Source: Planctomycetota bacterium
GTDB taxonomy: Bacteria > Planctomycetota > UBA8108 > UBA1146
DNA: 48,207 nt
Reading direction: 5' to 3'
Assembly: GCA_002711105.1 (NCBI GenBank)
Contig: PAIH01000025.1
Span: 78,798 to 127,004, forward strand
Shown here: in pieces, positions 9,244-17,172 of the stretch
Numbering within the stretch: position 1 is the first letter of the stretch
How the letters are laid out: each line of letters begins with the position of its first letter
Made by a program: the position numbers and the translations under genes
Notes under the pieces: model-generated
Seen by the model: only the letters and a program-made list of their open reading frames with translations
Told to the model about the DNA's origin: nothing
The model's database searches: none

Positions 9244-9969
9244 GTGACACAACACAACCAGCCCGAACTGTCGGTCGTGATCCCCGCCTATAACGAGGAG
9301 CAAGCGATCGGTCCGCTACTCGATGAGGTATTCTCGACCCTGAATACGATGCAGATCTCTCACGAGGTGATCGTGGTCGACGATGGTTCCACCGACCACA
9401 CCGGCACCCTGTTACATCGACGCCGTGAAACGACTCCCCACCTGCGAGTGCTGACGCTGGTTCCGCGCAGTGGCCAGAGCGCCGCTTTCGAGGCGGGTTT
9501 CCAGATCGCACGGGGCAACCTGATCGTCACCATGGATGGAGACGGTCAGAATGACCCCGCCGACATCCCTCAGCTGGTCGACACCATCCCCGGCCACGAT
9601 GCAGTGCTCGGCGTCCGGGCCCGGCGCAAGGACCCCGGAATTCGGAAGCTGGCGCAGAAGGTCGCCAACACGGTGCGAAATACACTGCTCGGAAGCCGAT
9701 TCCGCGATGTCGGCTGCTCATTGAAGGTATTTCGTCGCGAGATCATCCAGGATCTGACCCTCTACGACGGTCTGCACCGGTTCTTCCCCTACCTGGTCGA
9801 GATGCGCGGCGGCAAAACGGTGGAAGTGGAGGTCGGGCATCGACCTCGTCTGCTCGGAAAAAGCAAATACTCGCCGTTGGGCAGAGGGATTCCGGCCTTC
9901 CTCGACCTGCTGATGGTCAAGAGGATGAAGAAGCGAGCCCTGCACTACAACGCTGAGGAGCGAACCTGA
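9244..9969 (+). CDS. Family 2 glycosyltransferase (dolichyl/undecaprenyl-phosphate type)
   Basis: A 241-residue GT-A glycosyltransferase. The nucleotide-sugar motifs VVDDGSTD and MDGDGQNDP are visible in the first half. It lacks the C-terminal pair of membrane helices seen in ArnC/GtrB, so it resembles DPM1-type enzymes that make polyprenyl-phosphate sugars on the inner leaflet. The start is GTG with GGCAGGA upstream. Its stop overlaps by one base the start of a LAB_N membrane protein, a pairing also found beside ArnT-type transferases. Donor and acceptor are unknown. Confidence 0.88.
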   Translation: MTQHNQPELSVVIPAYNEEQAIGPLLDEVFSTLNTMQISHEVIVVDDGSTDHTGTLLHRRRETTPHLRVLTLVPRSGQSAAFEAGFQIARGNLIVTMDGDGQNDPADIPQLVDTIPGHDAVLGVRARRKDPGIRKLAQKVANTVRNTLLGSRFRDVGCSLKVFRREIIQDLTLYDGLHRFFPYLVEMRGGKTVEVEVGHRPRLLGKSKYSPLGRGIPAFLDLLMVKRMKKRALHYNAEERT

Positions 9970-10361
9970 TGGTCGCCGGTCTCGACATCTTGAGTGAAGT
10001 CGTCATATCGAAGTGGGCACTGCTGTCGCAGGCCGATGTCGAGACGACCAAAAACTCGCTTCAGATCATCTGGGAAAAACTGCACACCGATCACTGGGTG
10101 TGGGTTGGATATGGCGGCCAGGCGATCTTCTTCTCGCGCTGGATCGTGCAGTGGATCGTCAGCGAAAAAGCGGGAAAGTCGGAGATCCCCCTGGCGTTCT
10201 GGTGGATCAGTATCACCGGAGGATCCATCACTCTTCTGTATGCCTACGTCAAAGCGGAACCGGTGCTGTTTTTGGGGCAGATCCTCGCTCTCGTGATGTA
10301 CACACGGAATCTGATGCTGGTCTACCGCGAACGAGCCAGCGACCATCCCTCCGGACCCTGA
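9969..10361 (+). CDS. Lipid A biosynthesis N-terminal (LAB_N) domain membrane protein
   Basis: A 130-residue protein with three membrane segments and the LAB_N pattern: WVGYGGQAIFFSRWIVQW, then SE, then PLAFWWISITGGSI and a final helix ending in R. LAB_N proteins are usually small membrane partners of lipid glycosylation enzymes; the biochemical role is not settled. It is translationally coupled (TGATG) to the GT2 gene, so the two probably act together on a lipid-linked sugar. Confidence 0.86.
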   Translation: MVAGLDILSEVVISKWALLSQADVETTKNSLQIIWEKLHTDHWVWVGYGGQAIFFSRWIVQWIVSEKAGKSEIPLAFWWISITGGSITLLYAYVKAEPVLFLGQILALVMYTRNLMLVYRERASDHPSGP

Positions 10362-10373
10362 ATCGACCCCCCG

Positions 10374-11297
10374 TCACCCACCCAGCAAAACATCCGGTCG
10401 CATCAGCATCCCCACCCCCACGATGGCGATCGCCATGCCGATGAAGGCCAACAGCGAGATCTTCTTGCGCAAGAAAACGGCCACCAGCAGCACCATGAAC
10501 ACCGGCGTCATCGACATCTGGGTCGTGGCGATCGCCAGATCGACCGTGTTGGCAGAAACCAGGCTGAGCCAGATTCCGATGTAGGTGCCGATGAAGCTGG
10601 CGACGATCAGAAGCCGAGGAACTCCCGGGGCCAGCAACTGCTGTTTCCAGCGCGGCAACACCCCGGTCGACTGCGCGACCAGAAATCCACCGATGAAAGC
10701 GGCAACGATGCGGATCGCCGAGGACTCCAGCGGCGGCAGGTATTCCATCGCCACCTTCGACAGGGCAAGCCCGGTCGACTGACAGAAGGCGGCGAAGATT
10801 CCCAGCAGCAGGCCATCCCTGGGGTCGCCCTCGTGCAATCCGGAACGATCACTGGCCAGATTCCGATCGCGAATCACCACCGCGATGCCGGCCAGGGTGA
10901 TCGCCATCGCCACCAGTGCCGGGAGTTCCAGCTGCTCGGCAAGCCAGAACCATCCCAGCACAGCAGAAAAAGGCGGTGTCAGGGTGGTCAGAACCAGCGC
11001 CTTGCGAGGTCCGAGGATCTGGATGCTACGAAAATAGGCCTCATCGCCGATCTGGATTCCGACCACAGCACTGATGACGAGCCACAAATAGGCGCTGGCC
11101 GGAGCCGCCAGCCAGGGGGCAAGACCGGAGCCAAAGAGCGGGATGCTGGCCACCAGCAAAGTTCCAGAGATGGCGTTCTTGGCCAGATTCATCGCGGCTG
11201 CCGGGGCATCGAGACGACTGTAGATGAAACTACCGATCGCCCAGCAAGCTGCCGCCACCAACCCCGCAATCTGGCCGAATTCCATCGCGGATCCCAT
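10374..11297 (-). CDS. EamA/DMT-family transporter
   Basis: A 307-residue membrane protein with about ten hydrophobic segments in two homologous EamA halves. The start is taken at 11297 because AAGGGGGG lies just upstream and the first membrane segment then begins within ten residues; an ATG twelve bases later is an alternative. Members export or import metabolites such as amino acids or nucleotide sugars, but nothing here reveals the substrate. It is convergent with the LAB_N gene and divergent from the Mrp operon. Confidence 0.86.
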   Translation of the reverse strand: MGSAMEFGQIAGLVAAACWAIGSFIYSRLDAPAAAMNLAKNAISGTLLVASIPLFGSGLAPWLAAPASAYLWLVISAVVGIQIGDEAYFRSIQILGPRKALVLTTLTPPFSAVLGWFWLAEQLELPALVAMAITLAGIAVVIRDRNLASDRSGLHEGDPRDGLLLGIFAAFCQSTGLALSKVAMEYLPPLESSAIRIVAAFIGGFLVAQSTGVLPRWKQQLLAPGVPRLLIVASFIGTYIGIWLSLVSANTVDLAIATTQMSMTPVFMVLLVAVFLRKKISLLAFIGMAIAIVGVGMLMRPDVLLGG

Positions 11298-11445
11298 CCG
11301 CGCCCCCCTTCGAGGCTCAAAGGCTACCGACAATCGTGTTCCGGAGCGAGCTTTGACAGCAGTGGACACCCGCATCTGGTCGTGCCATCTTCTTTTTTGG
11401 CGGGAATATGGTCACCGGGGTCGGGTTCCGGGGGGGGAATGACGT

Positions 11446-11955
11446 TTGCGCTCCATCTTGCTGTTTGTGACTCTGATGGGCTTCTGGCTGCTCCTCTCGG
11501 GGCAGTTCGAATCGTCATTTCTGATCGGCTCCGGAGTCGTCTCGTCAGCGCTGGCGGTGTTCTGCTGTCATCGTCTGGGACTGATCGGTGCCAGCTATCA
11601 GCCGATCGCATCGCTTCCCGGATTCCTGCTCTATCTGCCGTGGCTATTGAGCCAGATCGTCATCGCCAGCCTCGATGTCACTCGTCGATCCTGGAGTCCA
11701 CGACCCGCGATCCAGCCGCGACTCGTGAAGGTCCCGCACAAGATCGATCACCCGCTCGCCCAGACCCTGCTGGCCAACTCCATCACTCTGACTCCGGGCA
11801 CCGTCACCGTCGATGTGGCAGAGGATCATCTGCTGGTCCATGCCCTCACCGAAGCAGCGCAAAAGGGAGTTCTGGAAGGATCGATGGCGCAGCGGGTCTC
11901 GAAGTTGATTCCCGATTCGGATGATCACAGCGACACCGGGGAGGATTGTTCCTGA
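11446..11955 (+). CDS. mrpE: Na+/H+ antiporter subunit E (MrpE/MnhE; MbhA-like)
   Basis: A 169-residue MrpE-family protein with two N-terminal membrane segments and a cytoplasmic domain containing the family signature LLANSITLTPGTVTVD. The start is TTG following a G-rich ribosome binding site (GGGGGGGAA). First gene of a ten-gene operon; its stop overlaps the next start by one base. In Mrp complexes this subunit supports assembly and antiport. Confidence 0.9.
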   Translation: MRSILLFVTLMGFWLLLSGQFESSFLIGSGVVSSALAVFCCHRLGLIGASYQPIASLPGFLLYLPWLLSQIVIASLDVTRRSWSPRPAIQPRLVKVPHKIDHPLAQTLLANSITLTPGTVTVDVAEDHLLVHALTEAAQKGVLEGSMAQRVSKLIPDSDDHSDTGEDCS

Positions 11956-12215
11956 TGAATGTCGAGTTGATCACTGCATTGCTGGTCATCGGAGGGGCCT
12001 TCCTGGCTCTGATCCGCGCGGTCAAGGGACCCACCACCTATGACCGAGTGCTGGCCGTCAATGTGTTCGGCACCAAAACGGTGCTACTGCTGGCCCTTCT
12101 GGGGTACATCGGAGATCGAACCGGCTTTCTCGACATCGCCGTGCTCTACGCACTGATCAACTTCCTCGCCACCATTGCTTTGCTGAAATTCGTCGAGACG
12201 CGGAGGCTGACCTGA
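11955..12215 (+). CDS. mrpF: Na+/H+ antiporter subunit F (MrpF/MnhF; MbhB-like)
   Basis: An 86-residue protein with three membrane helices and the MrpF pattern (KGPTTYDRVLAVN, then FLDIAVLYALINFLATIA). The ATG at 11955 overlaps the mrpE stop (TGATG), and its own stop overlaps mrpG in the same way. An in-frame TTG nine bases earlier is less likely. Confidence 0.92.
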   Translation: MNVELITALLVIGGAFLALIRAVKGPTTYDRVLAVNVFGTKTVLLLALLGYIGDRTGFLDIAVLYALINFLATIALLKFVETRRLT

Positions 12216-12556
12216 TGCTGAACTATCTCGCCGATGCCCTGCTGCTTCTGGGTGGTTTTTTCGCCTTCAGTGGGTCGCTCGGAATCCTCCGATTTCCCGA
12301 TTTTTTCTCGCGACTGCACCCGGCCGGCACTTCCGATACCCTCGGCCAGCTTTTGATCCTGGGCGGGCTGTCACTACGCGTGCTACTCGATTCCCCAGAC
12401 GCTGGTCTCTCCGTCGGCAAACTGATAGCGATCTCACTGCTTCTCTTCATCACGACCCCGGCTTCGACCCATGCCATCTCTCGGGTTGCCCATCTGGCGG
12501 GCCTCAAACCGTGGACCGGTGAGGCAAACAACGATGGAGAGGCTACCGATGAGTGA
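12215..12556 (+). CDS. mrpG: Na+/H+ antiporter subunit G (MrpG/MnhG; MbhC-like)
   Basis: A 113-residue protein with three membrane helices and the family segments GSLGILRFPDFFSRLHPAG and ITTPASTHAISRVAH. Starts on TGATG with mrpF and overlaps the next gene by 8 bp. E-F-G order at the head of the operon matches mbhABC of archaeal membrane-bound hydrogenases; bacterial Mrp operons normally end with EFG. Confidence 0.93.
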   Translation: MLNYLADALLLLGGFFAFSGSLGILRFPDFFSRLHPAGTSDTLGQLLILGGLSLRVLLDSPDAGLSVGKLIAISLLLFITTPASTHAISRVAHLAGLKPWTGEANNDGEATDE

Positions 12557-13148
12557 TCCGGTGCTTCTCATCAACGTCCTGTTGCTGGTGCTCGCCATCA
12601 TCGCCGCCATCGCCGCCATGTGGACCCGCAATCTGCTGGGTGCCGTGATGTTGATGGGCATCTACAGCCTGCTGCTGGCGGTCGAATGGGCCAACCTGTT
12701 CGCCATGGACGTCTCCTATACCGAGGCCGCGGTCGGTGCCGGAGCGGCGACCATCCTGCTCCTGACAGCGCTGACCCGAACCGGTAGCCGTGAAAAAGAG
12801 GGACCGAAGCTGCACTGGAGCGCCCTCATCACGGCGACCGTCACCGGCGTGGTTCTGCTGTACGGCACCTCCGATCTGCCGCGCTTTGGCGATCCCCAGG
12901 CGCCGGCAACGGTTCATGTTTCCCCGCAGTACGTAACCCAAAATGTCGGCAAGGTCGATGCCAACGAAACCGATCGGCTGGAAGGTGATTTCGGTGACCA
13001 TGTGCCCAATGCCGTGACAGCGGTGCTCGCCTCCTACCGCGGCTATGACACGATGTTCGAAACGGCGGTGATCTTCACCGCCGGGATCTGTGTGATCCTG
13101 TTGCTGCGTCCCGCTGCCGGTCAGGCCCGCAGAAGGGAGGACGCATGA
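12549..13148 (+). CDS. MbhD/DUF4040 + MbhE-type subunit (split-off MrpA C-terminus)
   Basis: A 199-residue membrane protein. Residues 1-80 hold three helices of the MbhD/DUF4040 type, including EAAVGAGAATILLLTALTRT, which in ordinary Mrp systems is the C-terminal part of MrpA. The remainder is an MbhE-like segment with two helices and a soluble loop ending PNAVTAVLASYRGYDTMFETAVIF, a hallmark of the hydrogenase-type complexes. The start is the ATG eight bases before the mrpG stop. So the MrpA C-terminus is encoded as a separate gene, while no MrpA N-terminal (NuoL-like) partner precedes it. Confidence 0.87.
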   Translation: MSDPVLLINVLLLVLAIIAAIAAMWTRNLLGAVMLMGIYSLLLAVEWANLFAMDVSYTEAAVGAGAATILLLTALTRTGSREKEGPKLHWSALITATVTGVVLLYGTSDLPRFGDPQAPATVHVSPQYVTQNVGKVDANETDRLEGDFGDHVPNAVTAVLASYRGYDTMFETAVIFTAGICVILLLRPAAGQARRREDA

Positions 13149-13564
13149 GCGAAAGTGTGGTCCTCCGGACCATCGGCGGCATGTTGTTCCCGTACATCCT
13201 GGTCTACGCCCTTTATGTCCAGATGCATGGCGAGATCGGCCCGGGAGGTGGCTTCCAGGCGGGAGTCCTGGTCGCCTCTGCCTTCATCCTGCATGCCTTC
13301 TTGTATGGCAAGGCGGCGACCGATCGGCTGCTGCCACGATGGCTGGTCGATTTGACGATGTGCCTCGGAATACTGCTATACATCGGTGTCGGCATCGTCG
13401 GATTGGTCCAGGGCAGTTACTTCCTCGACTACTCGGTGCTCGATCCGGCCCACCCAGCACATGCTGAAGCGCTCGGCATCACGCTGGTCGAGGCGGGCGT
13501 CGGTCTGACGGTTGCTTCGGTGATCTTGACGATGGTCCGTAAGGTGAATGGAGAGCTTGAATGA
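13145..13564 (+). CDS. mrpB: Na+/H+ antiporter subunit B, MnhB domain (MbhF-like)
   Basis: A 139-residue protein with four membrane helices and the MnhB signature YVQMHGEIGPGGGFQAGV. It overlaps the preceding and following genes by 4 bp each. Equivalent to MrpB of bacterial Mrp antiporters and to MbhF of archaeal hydrogenases. Confidence 0.92.
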   Translation: MSESVVLRTIGGMLFPYILVYALYVQMHGEIGPGGGFQAGVLVASAFILHAFLYGKAATDRLLPRWLVDLTMCLGILLYIGVGIVGLVQGSYFLDYSVLDPAHPAHAEALGITLVEAGVGLTVASVILTMVRKVNGELE

Positions 13565-13932
13565 CTCTCTTTGAAACCTTCAACAATGTCGCCTTTGTCC
13601 TCATCATGATGATCGGTCTCTACACCCTCATCTCGCGCCAGAACCTGGTCAAGAAAACCCTCGGTCTCGGCTTGTTCCAGACCGGCATCTTCCTGATGTA
13701 CATCACCTTCGGTGTCCGCGATGGGGCAGTCGCCCCCATCCTGCAAGAGGGCTCCGAACTGACCTATACCAACCCGCTTCCCCATGTGCTGATACTGACC
13801 GCCATCGTCGTCGCATTGAGCACCATGGCGGTCGCGCTGGCACTGATCGTCGGCATTCGCGAAGAGTACGGCACAATCGAAGCCGATGAGATCGCCGAAA
13901 TCGACCGGCACGAGGCGGAGGCCACATCATGA
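13561..13932 (+). CDS. mrpC: Na+/H+ antiporter subunit C (MrpC, NuoK-like; MbhG-like)
   Basis: A 123-residue NuoK-type subunit with three membrane helices; the segments GLGLFQTGIFLMYI and NPLPHVLILTAIVV are typical of MrpC. Acidic C-terminal tail. It overlaps mrpB and mrpD by 4 bp. Confidence 0.93.
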   Translation: MTLFETFNNVAFVLIMMIGLYTLISRQNLVKKTLGLGLFQTGIFLMYITFGVRDGAVAPILQEGSELTYTNPLPHVLILTAIVVALSTMAVALALIVGIREEYGTIEADEIAEIDRHEAEATS

Positions 13933-15443
13933 GCCCCGACCTCTCCTATCTGGCGATCCTGGTGGTACTGATTCCTCTGGTCGGTGGAGTGCTCGCTCCG
14001 TTACTGGGCCGAGGCATCGGCGGCTGGCTGCTGGCTCTCGTCACCACCGCCGCGACCACCTTCGTCAGCGGCTATCTGCTGTTCTACATCCTGGGGAAGA
14101 ATGCCGTGGCCGCGCCGTTTGCTGTCAGTTATCCCATCGGCGGCTGGCCGCCACCGTTTGGCATCGAACTCAAGGTCGATCTTCTCAGTGCCCTACTCGC
14201 CACCTTGGTTGCCGCCATCGGATTCATCGTCACCTTGTTCTCGCGCCAAGGGGTCGACGATGAGATCCCGGCCGATCGCCGACGCTTCTTCTGGTCGCTG
14301 TGGTTGCTGGCCATCACCGGGCTGCTCGGCATCCTGGTCACCGGCGATGCCTTCAACGTCTACGTGCTGCTCGAGCTCTCATCGCTGACGATTTACGGTC
14401 TGATCGCCATGGGCCGTTCGCGCAGTCGCCAGGCGCTGACCGCGGCACTCAACTACCTGGTACTCGGTTCTGTCGGCGCTTCCTTCATCTTGATCGCCAT
14501 CGGCCTGCTCTACGCCAAGACCGGCACCCTCAACATGGCCGACATCCACGCCCGCTTATTGCTGGCACCGGTCGATGCCACGGTGCTGACAGCGCGAGCG
14601 TTTCTGCTGGCGGGAGTCGCCCTGAAGATGGCGCTATTCCCGTTGCACCTGTGGATGCCAGCAGCCTACGCCAAAGCTCCTTCGGCAGTCGCTGCGCTGC
14701 TGGCGGCAACCGCCACCAAGGTCGGCATCTACATGGCGATGCGCTTTATCTTCAGCGTCTTCGCGGTCACCGGCGGTGCGGTGCTCAGCGATGCCAACGT
14801 CTTTATCCTCAGTAGCTGCTGTGGTGCCGCCATCATCTTTGGCTCGCTCGCCGCCGCCCGACAACCGAGCCTGTCGCTGCTGCTGGCCTACTCCAGTGTC
14901 GCGCAAATTGGCTACATCGTGGTCGGCATGACGGTCGGCCACATCGATGCGATGACCGGCTCGATCCTGCACATGATTTTCCACGCCCTGATGAAGGGCG
15001 GGCTGTTCCTCTGTGCCGGCATCCTCATCTATCGCCTCGGCAGCACCCGTCTCACCGATCTGGCGGGGCTCGGCCAACGGATGCCGTGGGTCAGCGGAGC
15101 CATCGTCGTCGGTGGGCTCGGCATGATCGGCATTCCTGGTACCGCGGGCTTTGTCAGTAAGTTCTACCTGCTTAAAGGGCTGATTCTGTCGGGCCACCCG
15201 GTACTGGCGGGATTGGTGCTGGGGGGTTCGGTACTGGCCGCCATCTACACCTGGCGTTTCGTCGAGATCGCCTACCTGCAACCGGCCAAAGAGCTGCCGG
15301 AAAATCCGCGGGGACTGCCGATTGAGAAGTTCATTCCGGTCATCGTGCTGCTGGGAGCCAGCATCGTGCTCGGGCTGACACCGGGCCCGATTGTCGATGT
15401 CGCTCGCGACGCCGCGCTGCAACTGCTCGGAGGGACACCATAA
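13929..15443 (+). CDS. mrpD: Na+/H+ antiporter subunit D (MrpD, NuoM/N-like; MbhH-like)
   Basis: A 504-residue antiporter-like subunit with about 14 membrane helices. The conserved helix-5 glutamate (YVLLELSSLTIYGL) and the lysine-bearing helices (LKMALFPLHLWMP and ATATKVGIY) of proton-pumping subunits are present. It follows mrpC with a 4 bp overlap and is followed by two further members of the same superfamily. Confidence 0.93.
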   Translation: MSPDLSYLAILVVLIPLVGGVLAPLLGRGIGGWLLALVTTAATTFVSGYLLFYILGKNAVAAPFAVSYPIGGWPPPFGIELKVDLLSALLATLVAAIGFIVTLFSRQGVDDEIPADRRRFFWSLWLLAITGLLGILVTGDAFNVYVLLELSSLTIYGLIAMGRSRSRQALTAALNYLVLGSVGASFILIAIGLLYAKTGTLNMADIHARLLLAPVDATVLTARAFLLAGVALKMALFPLHLWMPAAYAKAPSAVAALLAATATKVGIYMAMRFIFSVFAVTGGAVLSDANVFILSSCCGAAIIFGSLAAARQPSLSLLLAYSSVAQIGYIVVGMTVGHIDAMTGSILHMIFHALMKGGLFLCAGILIYRLGSTRLTDLAGLGQRMPWVSGAIVVGGLGMIGIPGTAGFVSKFYLLKGLILSGHPVLAGLVLGGSVLAAIYTWRFVEIAYLQPAKELPENPRGLPIEKFIPVIVLLGASIVLGLTPGPIVDVARDAALQLLGGTP

Positions 15444-16936
15444 TGTCTCTTCTACAGACCTCTCCCCTGTTACTGGCGCTGCTACTACCGGCCCTCGGGG
15501 CGTTGTTGCCGTGGCTCACCGGTCGCTTCCGCCCGCTACGCGATGGACTCAACCTGCTGTTACCAGCGGGCCTGTTGGTAGTGATCCTCTCCATCCTGCC
15601 AACGGCGCTGGCCGGCGAGACGTTGACCTTCACCATCGGCGACTTCGGTTCCGGCCTCTCCTTTGCCCTGGCTCTCACTCCACTGGGGATGATCTACGCT
15701 CTGGTCGCCTCATCGCTGTGGATCCTCAACACCATCTATTCCTACGGCTACATGCGAGGACTCTACGGCAACGACTTCCCGGGCCAGGAGCGTTACTGGT
15801 GCTGTTTTGCCCTGGCGATCCTATCGGCGATGGGCATCGCCCTCAGTGCCAACATGCTGACGCTGTTTCTCTTTTACGAACTGATGACCTTCAGCACCTG
15901 GCCGCTGGTCACTCATAGCCGCAAGCCGGAAGCGAAGCGTTCCGGTCGCATCTACCTGGGAATTCTGGTCGGCTCTTCGACGCTGTTCATGCTGACCGCC
16001 ATAGTGCTGACCTGGATCTGGACCGGCACCCTCGATTTCCGCGATGGCGGCATCCTTGCCGGGTCGACCACCGCCGGTCAGGCGGCGGTGCTGATCCTGC
16101 TGTTCTTCTTCGGCACCGGCAAAACCGCCATCTTCCCGCTGCACCAGTGGTTGCCCAATGCGATGGTCGCCCCGACTCCGGTCAGCGCCCTGCTCCATGC
16201 GGTCGCGGTGGTCAAGGCGGGCGTCTTCACGGTGCTAAAACTGGCCACCGGCATCATTGGAACCTCTGTGATGCAACAGAGCTGGGGGGCTGAGGTGATC
16301 GCCTGGTTTGCCGCCTTCACCATCCTGCTGACCTCGGTGATCGCTCTGACTCGTCAAGAACTGAAAGCACGGCTCGCCTATTCGACCATCGGCCAACTCA
16401 ACTACATCGTGCTCGGTGCGGCGGTCGCTTTCCCGGCAGCCATCGAAGGTGGTGCACTGCACATCGCGATGCACGCCTACGGCAAGATCACCCTGTTCTT
16501 CGCGGCGGGGGCGATCTATGTCGCCAGTCACAAAACTCGAGTCGACCAACTGGACGGCATCGGCAAGCGGATGCCGTGGACGATGACCGCTTTCCTGATC
16601 GGCACCATCAGCATCCTCGGCCTGCCGCCGATGGGCGGCACCTGGAGCAAGTGGCTGCTGTGCGTCGGCATGATCGAGGCGCACCAGTGGGCGTTCCTTG
16701 CCACCTTGTTGCTGTCGACCTTGCTGGGGCTCGGTTACCTGCTGCCGATTCCGATTCGCGCCTTCTTTGCCAGAGAAAAACCAAGCGCGGCGGTGAAAGG
16801 TCATGAGGACCACGGCGAATCCCCCTGGGCCTGCCGCATTCCGTTACTACTCAGTGCGCTGGCTTGCCTGGTACTGTTCTTTTGGCCCGGTGTCTACTCC
16901 CAGCTGGCCCGCATGATCGAAGGGAGCACGTCATGA
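15443..16936 (+). CDS. Second NuoL/M/N-type proton-conducting antiporter subunit
   Basis: A 497-residue paralog of MrpD. It has the helix-5 glutamate (LFFYELMTFSTW), the broken helix with FPLHQWLPNAM and the lysine in VVKAGVF. Sequence around YSYGYMRG is like NuoL/M-type subunits of hydrogenase-related complexes. Starts on TAATG with mrpD and overlaps the small downstream gene by 4 bp. Probably a second ion-translocating module of the same complex; ion specificity is unknown. Confidence 0.9.
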   Translation: MSLLQTSPLLLALLLPALGALLPWLTGRFRPLRDGLNLLLPAGLLVVILSILPTALAGETLTFTIGDFGSGLSFALALTPLGMIYALVASSLWILNTIYSYGYMRGLYGNDFPGQERYWCCFALAILSAMGIALSANMLTLFLFYELMTFSTWPLVTHSRKPEAKRSGRIYLGILVGSSTLFMLTAIVLTWIWTGTLDFRDGGILAGSTTAGQAAVLILLFFFGTGKTAIFPLHQWLPNAMVAPTPVSALLHAVAVVKAGVFTVLKLATGIIGTSVMQQSWGAEVIAWFAAFTILLTSVIALTRQELKARLAYSTIGQLNYIVLGAAVAFPAAIEGGALHIAMHAYGKITLFFAAGAIYVASHKTRVDQLDGIGKRMPWTMTAFLIGTISILGLPPMGGTWSKWLLCVGMIEAHQWAFLATLLLSTLLGLGYLLPIPIRAFFAREKPSAAVKGHEDHGESPWACRIPLLLSALACLVLFFWPGVYSQLARMIEGSTS

Positions 16937-17172
16937 GCGCAGACTCACACGCTGCTCCTTCACGAATCCACTGGTGGTTGGTTGGCGCCTGCATGGTGGT
17001 GTTCGCTGCTGATTTCTTCTATCACCGCCACCTCGAACCGGCGGTCGAGAAGATCGAGGGCATCCCCGGCTTCTATCCCATCTACGGCTTCATCGGAATC
17101 GCCCTGCTGATACTCCTTTCGCGCCTCCTGAGGACGGCGGTTTCGCGAAAGGATGGCTATTACGATGATTGA
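16933..17172 (+). CDS. Small two-helix membrane protein of the Mrp-like operon
   Basis: A 79-residue protein with two membrane helices (about residues 13-29 and 46-64) joined by a loop HRHLEPAVEKIEGIPGFYPIYG, ending DGYYDD. It overlaps genes on both sides (4 bp upstream, at least 8 bp downstream), so it is an integral member of the operon. I recall similar FxxYGFxG small proteins beside Mrp-type subunits in other bacteria but know of no assigned function. It may be an accessory helix bundle joining antiporter subunits. Confidence 0.8.
   Translation: MSADSHAAPSRIHWWLVGACMVVFAADFFYHRHLEPAVEKIEGIPGFYPIYGFIGIALLILLSRLLRTAVSRKDGYYDD

Noticed and set aside
14634-15422. Minus-strand open frame antisense to mrpD
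   Set aside because: Shadow of the antiporter gene; His/Gln/Asp-rich composition with no membrane or catalytic pattern.
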